A DNA stretch of 64,000 nt, from contig NC_063271.1 of the NCBI RefSeq assembly GCF_910591885.1, positions 10,037,001 through 10,101,000 of the forward strand, given 5' to 3'. The DNA comes from Bombus terrestris (lineage: Eukaryota > Arthropoda > Insecta > Hymenoptera > Apidae). A model generated the notes under the pieces. The model ran no database searches. It saw nothing but the letters and a program-made list of their open reading frames with translations, and had not been told where the DNA came from. The position numbers and the translations under genes were made by a program. Each line of letters begins with the position of its first letter. Within the stretch, counting starts at the first letter, position 1. Below are positions 49,485 through 60,243 of this stretch, one piece after another.

Positions 49485-51182
49485 GTTTTTTTTTTTATTT
49501 ATTGAAATTCACAATTTGTCCAATTTGGACATTTGGTAGAATTTTTTAAAAGTTATATTAACATGTTGGTGGCTACCCCCAACGGGGTACCATCCTCTCG
49601 TTTGCTAGGTTATATCCTTTATGAGGTCTGCCGGGTGCTTCCTTTTTAGCCTTCTGTCCATGTTTGTGGTTTTGTACGTTTCCGCAGCTAGCCGGTTTAG
49701 CTGTGTTGCTATTCTTGATTTGTATTTTTCTGAGTATCTGCAAATTTCTTCCTTGACCATTGAGATTCCCAGGTCCCTCCGTATGTCATCATTTCTGACG
49801 TACCATGGTGTATTTACTATTATTCTAAGGATCTTTGCACTTTGCTCTATCGTGGAGTGTTTGTTTCTGAAACCAAATTGGTGTTCCGGTATTAGCTTTT
49901 TATATCTCTATTATTGCTTTTATCCGGCAATATATTATTTTTTCCAGTATTTTGGAAAATACTGGATGCAGTGATATTGGTCTGTAAGATGCAGTTTGGT
50001 GTGGGTCTTTGCCTGGTTTATGTAGCATTTTGATCTGTGCTAATTTCCATGGTTTGGGGAAGTATTGAATTCTTAGAATTGCATTGAATATTATTGTCAT
50101 TAGTCTTATTGCTTTTGGCGGAAGGTTTTTCAAGATTTTGCCATTGATTAGGTCGATTCCTGGTAGTTTGTTGTTTTTTGTTTTATCAATTATGTTTCTA
50201 ATTTCTTGTGCTGTTGTTTTAGGTATGGTGTATTCCTTGTCGGTTGTGATAAGAGTGGTTTGCGCATCCTCTTCCGTATGACTTTTGAGGTTGCTGTTGT
50301 TGATAATGTGTGGTGTGAATGTGTTGGAGAGGTGGTTTGAGAATTCCTCAGCTTGTTCTTCGTTGCTTCTTGCCCATGTGTTATCTGCTTTTCTGATTGC
50401 TTGGACTGGTATTATTGGCTTCTTTATTTTTTTCGTGGCTTTCCATAGTGAGTAGTTGGTGTTCTCGTGTGTAGAGAGTGTCCCTATGAACTTTGCGAAT
50501 TCGTTATTGTTGTGCTCCTTTATTTTGTTTCTTATTTCCTTTGCAAGTTTGTTTAGGCGTTTTTCTTAGAGTTCTGTGTTTTTGCCATTTTGCTTTCGCT
50601 TTTCTTTTTTCTCTAATTTTGTCGAGTATTTCTTGCGGAATTGTTATTGTTTGTCTGCTGGTTAATTCGGGTGTAGTGGTTGTCCTTGCTGCTTCTTGGA
50701 TAGTTGCTGTCAATGTTGCTACTGCCTGTTCTATGTGTTCAGGAGTTTTGCTTTCTATTATTTCTTTGAAAATTTGCCATTTGGTGGATTTATTGCATAG
50801 TGTTTCTGGTTTGCTATAAAGTATCGGTTTGTTTCTGTATTCAATTATTATGGGTGTATGATCGGGGCTAAGTTCGAGGTTGGGTGTTATTTTTAGTTTG
50901 TTTTTGTTTAGTCTCCTTGTAACTGCAAAGTCCAGAATATCTGGTTTTTTGTTCAGGTCAGTCGGCCAATATGTCGGTGTTCCTGTGGATAATATATTGA
51001 GGTTATTATTTCTAATGTATTTTTCTAGTGTTCTGCCTGGAGGTGTAGTGTTTCTTGATCCCCATAGCGTGTACTTTGAGTTGTAGTCTCCCGCTGCGAT
51101 GTACTTGTCCTCTAGGTCCTGGAAGTATTCTTCCCACATTTGTGATGCTATTTTGTGTCGCGGAGGCACATATACTGCTGAC
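49485..51182 (-). mobile_element. 5'-truncated, internally deleted jockey-clade LINE, copy 3
   Basis: Minus-strand copy of the same family: a T-run at 49488-49499 is the poly-A tail. Homology ends at about 51182, inside the endonuclease (S-A-V-Y-V-P-P-R-H-K). The reading keeps A-A-G-D-Y-N-S-K and D-H-T-P-I. A large deletion near 49850 joins sequence equivalent to copy 1 positions about 39435 and 40210, removing the catalytic core of the reverse transcriptase. At the position of the shared stop of copies 1 and 2 it has Lys (AAA). It shares a frameshift near 50565 with copy 2. No target duplication is obvious. Confidence 0.85.
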
Positions 51183-52056
51183 ACGAGAGCCCGTGACACG
51201 TCCTCCATAAGGGTCAAAGCCATAGTATATAAACTTCGCCAAAATCAGTTCTCGACACTTTCTGTTGTAACATTCTCAACCGTCACTCTGTTGAATTCAC
51301 ATAATAAACTCTGCCAGCATATCTAAAGTCTGAATTTTTTTTACCTTGCTTATAAAACATTTAAATCTACGCGAAATCATTCGAACGACGCGAGGAAATG
51401 ACCAGTGATTTCTTAATTTCATCATTCCTCGTATCTTCGACGTGACAAGAGCAACGATCATTGCTGTTAATTGGATAGGGAAAAGACTGATGGATAAGGA
51501 TGGGTGTTGGTCGCCGCCAATCAACGGTCGGTTGTGGATGGCGCTGTACATGGGAACCCCGCTTTCCCGTGTTTTCTCGTAATAGACAATAACTCAAAGG
51601 AATGCTTCAACTTTAAAAGATACTTGTGTGATCTTAAGGATCTTAGCTATAAAAAATGCTAAAATTTATGATGGCCCTAATCTTCTTACGATTTTTGAGG
51701 ATCTGCAATAAGGGTGTTTAAACATCTGGTGGATATCTTACCCAAGGATAGGGGCTGGTTTAAGTAGAGAGTTACAGCACGCAACAGACGGTCATCCAAA
51801 TCCCGAACAGTTAGCTGTTACTAAAACGACAAATTAGAGACGCCTGTGATAATGACAATAGCTACACAAGGCCTTCGTTACGTCCCGGGACCCGCAATAA
51901 TCCCAAAGAACCGTCATCTTGCTAAAACTACAACTAACGACGAACGCGACGTGTTTCGTGGCCCTGACACAATGATTCTCTTTTCAGCAGCTTTTTTAGT
52001 CCTTACTATTGTATCGTTGAAAAATTGTTAAAAAAAAAGTAACGAAATACATACAG

Positions 52057-52304
52057 TGTTGTGACGAAGTGTAAGCGTCGACTATAGGACTAATGACCCA
52101 TCAATGTGCATTCGGTACCTCAGTCAACAGTCGATTGTTAGTACAGAGTCGAGGAGCAAGGAGTTCAGTATTTGCAAGTGATCAGTTGAGTCGATAGCGA
52201 GTTTGGAACAACAGTCTGAATACAGTCCAGCTAGTAACATTAATAAATGCACTACTAAATTAATACACTGAGTAGTCCTTTCGCACCCTTCACGTCCTAC
52301 AACA
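52057..52304 (+). mobile_element. Possible solo LTR of a different family
   Basis: Begins TGTTGTGACGAAGTG and ends TTCACGTCCTACAACA, giving TG...CA ends with a six-base inverted terminus. Purine-rich GAGTCGAGGAGCAAGG in the middle and AATAAATGCACT before the end resemble an LTR layout. No target duplication is visible. Confidence 0.3.
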
Positions 52305-52800
52305 TCTTATGACAATTATAAATAACGAGCATTTCAACCAAATTTAAGTACGAAAAGTACAAACGCCGTGTACTATATGACGAAATATGGTACCATTCGT
52401 AAACGCGAGCATGTTCTAGTTGACCCAATACGGGGTCAACAGTCGAAAAGATAATAAATGATATGGAGTGAAAGGAAATAATTGTCACGGATAACAATTT
52501 GCAATACAGGAGTTTTAGAACGTCAATTATCCGAACTAATTGAGAGATAAAATAATTCCTATAAGCTGAGTTTCATATAACTGATTCGAGAAGAATCAAA
52601 ACTACAGGAGATATAGACAATAACACAATCCGTTTTAGATATAACGAAATGATTCCTTCTAAAATAAACGATTGTATTCCATCGGTCTCGTTTTGTGCTA
52701 TCGCTCATCTTATTTCAATCCAGCGTATCTACATGTCTTCATTCATGTCAATATTGTCTGTAGAAAGAATAGATGAAACTAATTTGACTCGCATTGTCAT

Positions 52801-53222
52801 TTAGATGGTTACATGACATATTCTCAGCGCGTTTAAGTGTGATGTTTCACATAACAAAGAAATACAATCTTTTAAACTTAATCTTTTATAAAGTCGTAAA
52901 ACTCCCATACCATTCTGACCAGCAATTAAGAGATAATAATACACCACGCAATAAATTTTTTCCGTAACGTCTCTTAAAAGATTCAATTACCGTCTACACC
53001 ACTGACTGTATCACCTAAATAATTATACGTTACAATTTCACTTTCAATTCCTAAAAGTTCACTTGTGGAAAAATGTGATGGCGCATTAGCCAACATTATC
53101 AGAATAAATGGACTGAAATAACTTGTGCCGTCCGAAGAAACAAAATTTTCAGAGAACGACACTGTAACAGCCAAAACCATTCCGTTGAACATTCGTAGGA
53201 ATATTTTAAAATTTCTATGCAC
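52801..53222 (-). pseudogene. Possible exon remnants of an unidentified gene
   Basis: The minus-strand frame 53222-52983 has protein-like composition (...S-F-S-E-N-F-V-S-S-D-G-T-S-Y-F-S-P-F-I...). A TAG acceptor-like site precedes it and a GTAATT donor follows near 52991. Directly downstream, in another frame, 52986-52801 reads L-L-R-D-V-T-E-K-I-Y... Either two exons of one gene or one frameshifted remnant would fit. I do not recognise the protein. Confidence 0.3.
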
Positions 53223-53837
53223 ATCGTAGTTTAAATAGAAGATTTCCTAATCTTGTCTTTTTCCAAATTAGCGGAGTATAACGGTTCTATCGGAGTTAGT
53301 ATCGGGATCCTGACTTAGAACACTAAGGAATGATTTATACGTAAAATGCTAATTGGGAATTTCTTGCGTTTCGTGTTAAATCAGGTAATGGATGTTGCGT
53401 AAGTAGTTTCGGCAGTCTCATGTAATCGTTCAAACGAAAACGTCGTTCGGAGAATTAATGTCGGCACTAAAAACGGTTAGTTCAGTATCGTTCGTGACTT
53501 CGAATCATCAACTTCGCCACCAGACTTGGCGCGAGGACAGTTCACATTAAGAGAATAAAGTCTCATTGAAGCTCTTTTTTATGATACCATCTCCTCCACC
53601 ATACGTGGAGTAAAGAAGCTGTCTAATTTCTGCTTATTCGAAGAAAGCTGACATTTATGCTGAGGAAATAGTCAAGAAAAATTAGAAAAACATGTCATTT
53701 TCCAATTTGAAAACAAATCTCAACAACGCCAGTGGTAGTTAATGCGAGGAGTGGCTGTGTTTAATACTTGATACAATGGTTGAACGATTGATCCCCAGAG
53801 CGCGCATAGCACTGATCTATCGATATTGTTGTATATA

Positions 53838-54728
53838 CCAGGTATGTAAATATGAAACCGGAATTTTTGTGTAGAAAATACACGTTTATCGTATGAAAAT
53901 GATTAAAAATATTTTATTCGAAGTATTGCCCATCGCTAGCTATACATTTTTCCCACCTGTCTGGCAATTGGTGGATGCCACGCCAGAAAAACTGTGGCTC
54001 TTTTGAGGCAAACCAGTCATCGAGCCATTTTCGTACAATTTCGTAAGAAGTGAAATGCTGGTCAGAAAGTGCGTGTCCCATCGATGCAAATAAATAGTAA
54101 TCGGACGGAGCCAAGTCTGGTGAGTAAGCCGCGTGCGAAAGTATTTCCCAACTGAACGCTTCAATCGTTTCCTTGACCGGTTTTGCTGTATGTGATGGTG
54201 CATTATCATGAAGCAAAATTACTTTGTGTTGCCTTTTTTGAAATTCTGGTCGTTTCTCACGCAAAGCTTGATTCAAATCGATCATTTGTTGTCGGTAGCG
54301 CTCAGTATTAACGGTTTCGCCAGGTTTTAACAGTTCATAATAAATTACGTTCTACGTTCCACGTTCTTCGTTCCTCACGTCAAAATTGCCACTTCTGAAT
54401 TTTTTAAACCACTCAAAGCACTGTGATTTACCAAGAGCATGCTCACCGTAAGCTTCGACAAGCATTCCATGCGATTCTGCAGCAGTTTTCTTCAAATGGT
54501 AACAGAAAATCAATGCTGTCCGCAAATCGTAGTTTCCAGGCACAAAATTCGACATGTTCAACGCTATTACAAACTATGCTGTTGTATGAAACTTGTATTG
54601 TCCTGAGTCAAAAATGTTTGTGAGATGTCAACAAAGACTTTTGGCATCAATGACGCAGTTTAGTGATAACTACATTATCAGCTAGGGCCATCTATAGACG
54701 AATTCTGGTTTCATACTTACAGGCCTGA
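53838..54728 (-). mobile_element. Internally deleted mariner element (mauritiana-type)
   Basis: The terminal repeats CCAGGTATGTAAATATGAAA (left) and, on the other strand, TCAGGCCTGTAAGTATGAAA (right) match over about 30 bases with several differences. TA flanks both ends. The element is 891 bases, against about 1.3 kb for complete mariners. Confidence 0.85.
53914..54555 (-). pseudogene. Mariner transposase, internally deleted
   Basis: ATG at 54555 opens the N-terminal DNA-binding part (M-S-N-F-V-P-G...F-C-Y-H-L-K-K-T-A-A-E-S-H). After about 67 codons an in-frame TAG (54354-54352) marks the junction with the C-terminal part (N-V-I-Y-Y-E-L-L-K-P-G-E-T-V). That part runs through H-D-N-A-P-S-H and Y-S-P-D-L-A-P-S-D-Y-Y-L-F to F-E at 53914. 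The second and third catalytic Asp of the D,D34D triad are present. The first, and the linker, are deleted (roughly 140 codons against complete relatives). It cannot be active. Closest in style to the Mos1 group. Confidence 0.88.
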
Positions 54729-55100
54729 TATTATTCTCATAGCCTGTTGCACCAAAGTTTTCCTACTTCAAATTGTAAACAGAACACGACTTGCAAGTTT
54801 CTCTTGATGCAACTGTTGGCACAAACGTCTGCCGTATCGCCATCGTTACATTTTCTGTCAGAGTTTTAGTTTTCTAAATGAATTAAAAAATGTACGTAGG
54901 ATATGGTCCCATTATGCTGTCCCTCTCATCTTGGTTCACACATATTTCAATATTTATAACATTAACAACAATACATATCATTCTACTCTTGCAATGAGGT
55001 AACTGCTAATGTAAAAGCACAAAACATCCAAAACAAAGCTGAACCCCCGCGATTTTTTCAAAATTGGTTCATTTCCGGAACCGTTCGTTCTAGGAGGAAA
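54729..55100. other. Spacer between the mariner and the NRF duplicate
   Basis: No recognisable feature. The duplicated segment shared with the upstream flank of the intact NRF gene starts near 55110. Confidence 0.4.
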
Positions 55101-56202
55101 GCTTAGCAGGTTCGGTACTGCGTCACAAGAATCTATTACGATCAGATACTGACCGAGAAAAACCGAAAAAATTCAAAATTTGTTCAACAATGTATCGGCG
55201 TGCTGATAATTGACGTTTTCGGTAAGCCACGTGCCGATAACAGTACTGCAATAATTTAATTGGGGTTCCGTAACTAGGCGATAATCACGAAGATGAAATA
55301 TTCAAAATCATTGTCGGTGTTCTACGTCATAAATTGTGCGTTCCTTGTTAAATACGACTAGTCTTGACGCGATCTTCCTAGAAAATGTTGGTACCCAATA
55401 GATGAACATTTCATTCATGTTATAGTAGTCATACTCTTGATCGATCATAGAATCGAAAATGCGACGACGTACTTTATCGTATAAGAGAGAATAATGGTCA
55501 TTTGTATGGTTGACCATTTTTTTAATAGAGAATTTCAATAATCCGAGTGCAAATCCTATTCCAGAGCATGCAGTACGCAAAAATTTCGTCATGGATATGG
55601 TTATCCCTTTTATCATTAACAACGATTTACGTGTCGACCCAAGCGACCATGCTAGATCCAGTGACCATGAGGCAGGTACTTCTAGCGTACGCGGTTTTGG
55701 AAAATGTGGATCTTCTAAATTCCAACAGATGTCGGATGGAGGTTTATGAATTTCGTAATGCTGTTGACAACCAGATACTTTGGGGTTTAAGAGGTAAACA
55801 GAACTTTTAAGGTAGTGTAAATGAATTTCTACTGCCAATCGATTGCGTACAAAAGGAAGGAATTTGTTTGCAAAAAACAAATCACATTAAATATATAACA
55901 CATAATCGTATAACCGTTACATACCAACATACAACCATAAATGGATATAGAATTCGAATAACTATACACCGTGCTTGCGGCTATGTTTCGTGACATGTTG
56001 CGTCCCTTGTTTGCATGTAAAACACATTTACACCATGAAAAATTAATATCAGTAAAAGCAAGTTATGCAACAGCCATAATTCTTCTAGGGACGATTATGT
56101 CGCGATTGTATCAACTACATAATTTTAAGTCGAGCTGAATCTCGACCCTGAGACTTTCTTCGCAACTTGCGCAACAGTTCCGTCTGGGCAGGCGACCCAA
56201 AC

Positions 56203-56207
56203 GGACG
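56203..56207 (+). promoter_or_regulatory. Downstream promoter element of LINE copy 2
   Basis: GGACG at +28 to +32 from the first base of the element, as in copy 1, together with an AGTT initiator-like start. Confidence 0.6.
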
Positions 56208-56289
56208 TGCGAAACATTGCTCCAGTGAAAGTGCGGCAGGAGGGAAGAGAAAGCGTCAAAGTAAACGCCCATCGACAAAACGTGGAATC

Positions 56290-57636
56290 ATGCAGATTCC
56301 ATCAATAAAAATAACCAACTCAGGAGAAACATATTTTATAAATAGAGCTACAGACTCTACATATGTAGAGAAAAAAGATGATATGGAAATATCACAAGCC
56401 GACGACGAGGACAACGAACCAACACACCACGAAGAAAGCTGGACCGTGGAAACTTCCAGCAAAAAACTCAAGGTAACCCCGTTCGCAAGCAGGAGGAAAA
56501 CCGAAACACTGGAAAAAAAACAATGACTTCAGGATATCAAACTGCATAATTCATTTAGCGCACTGCCAGAAGAGACAGCAACGGACCCAACGGAAAGTCC
56601 GACAAACCGCATTCCTAAACCACCACCAATATACATAGATGCGAAAATAATTGACCCCCTCATTGAACTGCTAAACAACACTGCAGGGAAAGATAACTAT
56701 ATTATCAAACAGATAAAGATAGACCAGGTGAAAGTGCAAACCAACACCCCAGACACATTCAGAAAAGTGACAAGATAACTAAAGCATAAAAATGCAGCGT
56801 ACCACACCTACCAGTTCAAATCCGACAAAAGCTACAAAGCAGTAATCAGGGGATTACACCCAAAAACAAATACGGACAAAATAAGCGAAGAACTAGCAAA
56901 AATCGGACACCAGGTAAGGTCAATAAACAACATAAACAAGTATGATACCAAACAACCATTACCGCTATTCCTAATCGAACTAGAACCTAGAAACAATAAC
57001 AAAGACATATACGATATAGAAAAATTACTAAACACAATAGTAAAAGTGGAGCCACCTAGCCATAAAAAAGATATCCTACAATACATAAGGTGCCAGCAAT
57101 ACGGCCACACTAAAAATTATTGCAATGGAACCCCGGCATGCGTTAAATGCGCAAAAAATCATCTTACGATACACTGCCCATCCACGGGAAAAATAGAGGA
57201 GGTTAGATGCTATAACTACAACGGAAAACACCCAGCCAGTTATAAAGGTTGCGAAGCTAGGAAACAATTACAACGCAAACTGTTCTCGCCCCTACGAAAC
57301 AGGACAAACACTAACATACAAATCCAACAGGACAGCACAAACCCCGAAACAATACCAAATACAGAGCACGCAATAAACACCAAACACATCAGCACCAACA
57401 CCTTTGGTAGTTTAAGCTACGCGCAAGTAACCAGCCAATCGACATACACAGACAACTAATGCCACAACAATAGTAACAACGACACTGCAGAAATCAAAGA
57501 ACAGCTCAAACAATCCATCAAGAACACCGAAATGCTAACCAGAATGATAAGCGAACAAAACGCAGTACTCAGACAGCAAACCCAACAAATCACAGTCATG
57601 CTACAACTGCTTACAAACGTGCTAAGCAAAAAATAA
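56290..57636 (+). pseudogene. LINE copy 2 ORF1: gag-like nucleic-acid-binding protein, broken
   Basis: The ATG at 56290 (M-Q-I-P-S-I-K) is the best start, after a 114-base leader. The frame continues to TAA 57634 with internal stops at 56524 (TGA), 56776 (TAA, shared with copy 1) and 57457 (TAA). Of the three cysteine knuckles, the first has lost its first Cys (Y-I-R-C) and the third its second Cys (C-Y-N-Y), so RNA binding would be impaired even without the stops. Confidence 0.85.
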
Positions 57637-57639
57637 AAA

Positions 57640-60243
57640 CGGACACGTTAAAAATAGCAGCCTGGAACTCAAACAGCCTACAACAACGGGCCCTTGAAAT
57701 TAAAACATTCATATACAATAACAATATAGACATATTACTTGTCTCAGAAACACACTTCACTACAAAAAGCTACATGAAAATACCATACTACACCATATAT
57801 GATACCAAACACCCCTCAGGAAAAGCGCACGGAGGGACAGCACCGATAGTCAGAAACGATATCAAACATTATCTACACAGCCAAGTTAATAAGGAATATT
57901 TACAAGCAACCACCGATACAGTTCAAACTAGCAGCAACTACTTCCAGCTGTCAGCAGTATATGTGCCTCCGCGACACAAAATAATATCACAAATATGGGA
58001 AGCATACTTCCAGGACCTAGAGGACAAGTACATCGCAGCGGGAGACTACAACTCAAAGCACACGCTATGGGGATCAAGAAACACTACACCACAAGGCAGC
58101 ACACTGGAAAAATACATTAGAAATAATAACCTCAATATATTATCCACAGGAACACCGACACATTGGCCGACTGACCTGAACAAAAAACCAGATCTTCTGG
58201 ACTTTGCAGTTACAAGGGGACTAAACACAAATAAACTAAAAATAACACCCAACCTCGAGCTCAGCTCCCATCATACACCCATAATAATTGAATACAGACA
58301 CAAACCAATACACTATAGCAAACCAGAAACACTATGCAATAAAACCACCAAATGGCAAACTTTCAAAGAAATAATAGAAAGCAAAATAAACTACAACATC
58401 CCGTTGAAAACTCCTGAACACATAGAACAGGCAGTAGCAACATTGACGGCAACTATCCAAGAAGCAGCAAGGACAACCACTACACCCGAATTAACCAGCA
58501 GACAAACAATAACAATTCCGCAAGAAATACTCGACAAAATTAGAGAAAAAGGAAAAGCGAAAGCAAAATGGCAAAGACACAGAACTCTAAGAAAAACACC
58601 TAAACAAACTTGCAAAGGAAATAAAAAACAAAATAAAGGAGCACAACAATAACGAATTCGCAAAGTTCATAGGGACACTCTCTACACACGAGAACACCAA
58701 CTACTCACTATGGAAAGCCACGAAAAAAATAAAGAAGCCAATAATACCCGTCCCAGCAATCAGAAAAGCAGATAACACATGGACAAGAAGCAACGAAGAA
58801 CAAGCTGAAGAATTCTCCAACCACCTCTCCAACACATTCACACCACACATTATCAACAACAGCAACCTCAAAAGTCATACGGAGGAGGATGCGCAAACCA
58901 CTATTATCACAACCGACAAGGAATACACCATACCTAAAACAGCAGCACAAGAAATTAGAAACATAATCGATAAAACAAAAAACAACTAACTACCAGAAAT
59001 AGACCTAATCAATGGCAAAATCTTGAAAAACCTTCCGCCAAAAGCAATAAGACTAATGACAATAATATTCAATGCAATTCTAAGAATTCAATACTTCCCC
59101 AAACCATGGAAATTAGCACAGATCAAAATGCTACATAAACCAGGCAAAGACCCACACCAAACTGCATCTTACAGACCAATATCTCTGCTTCCAGTATTTT
59201 CCAAAATACTGGAAAAAATAATATATTGCCGGATAAAAACAATAATAGAGACAAAAAGACTAATACCGGATCACCAATTTGGTTTCAGAAACAAACACTC
59301 CACGATAGAGCAAATGCACAGGCTTATAAACGAAATAATAGTAGCACTAGAAAACAAGGAATACTGCACAGCCCTCTTTATAGACATAGAGAAAGCATTC
59401 GATAAAATTAACCATGAAAGTCTACTACAAACAATTAGGAAACAATTCCCGGAGCAAATACACCAATTAATAAAATCCTACCTAAGCAGCAGAACCTTCG
59501 TAATAAAAATCAAGGACACACATTCTCAAGTTAAAGACATCAAGGCAGGGGTACCACAAGGAAGCGTCCTAGGCCCAATACTATACACATTATACACGGC
59601 GAACATACCAACAACTACCAATAGCACAGTACTGATATTCGCGGACGACACAGCAATACTAGTCAGGCATACCAACCCAGAAACGGCAATCAAAATACTA
59701 CAAGAACATATCACAAAAATAGGAAAGTGGCTACAAGAAAAACAAATAAAAGCAAACCCCAATAAATGCAACCATATTACATTCACGCTACGAAAAAAGA
59801 TACCACCAAACATCCTATTGAACGGCACGCATATAACGCAAAGCATGTCAAATACCTAGGACTCCACTTAGATACACAACTCACATGGAAACTACACATC
59901 AAATCAATAGTAGAAAAAATACAGAAAACAAGGAGACAAATGCATTGGCTAACAAGCCGAAAATCCAAATGAAGCATAGAAAATAAATTAAAAATATATA
60001 AAAATGAGCCATATAAACAAAATAGAGATAATACAAGCTAATATCCTTAGAACAATAGTAAACGCACCATGGTACGTCAGAAATGATGACATACGGAGGG
60101 TCCTGGGAATCCCAACGGTCAAGGAAGAAATTAGCAGATACTCAGAAAAATACAAATCAAGAATAGCAAAAATATAAATCAAGCATAGCAACACACTCAA
60201 ACCGGCTAGCTGCGGAAACGTACAAAACCATAAACATGGACTT
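57640..60243 (+). pseudogene. LINE copy 2 ORF2: endonuclease and reverse transcriptase, broken
   Basis: The endonuclease part is open to 58652, but the S-D-H motif reads S-S-H-H-T-P-I, losing the catalytic Asp kept in copies 1 and 3. After a frameshift near 58590 the correct frame resumes. It meets TAA at 58987, then runs open through the reverse transcriptase (D-I-E-K-A-F-D, G-V-P-Q-G-S-V-L-G-P, F-A-D-D-T-A) until a 4-base loss near 59840. The C-terminal part is scrambled by a deletion of about 70 bases. Confidence 0.88.

Larger units (their letters stand above)
51183..53837. other. Spacer with few recognisable features
   Basis: Holds a possible solo LTR (52057-52304) and possible exon remnants on the minus strand (52801-53222). 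The rest is AT-rich and unexplained. Confidence 0.4.

Noticed and set aside
49621..51086. Plus-strand frames rich in Phe, Leu and Cys that look like membrane proteins
   Set aside because: They are antisense readings of the minus-strand LINE copy 3. The same kind of shadow occurs opposite copies 1 and 2.
55308..55880. A 190-codon open frame on the minus strand
   Set aside because: It is antisense to exon 1 of the NRF pseudogene and its flank. The matching region of the intact copy does not keep the frame open, and no domain is recognised.
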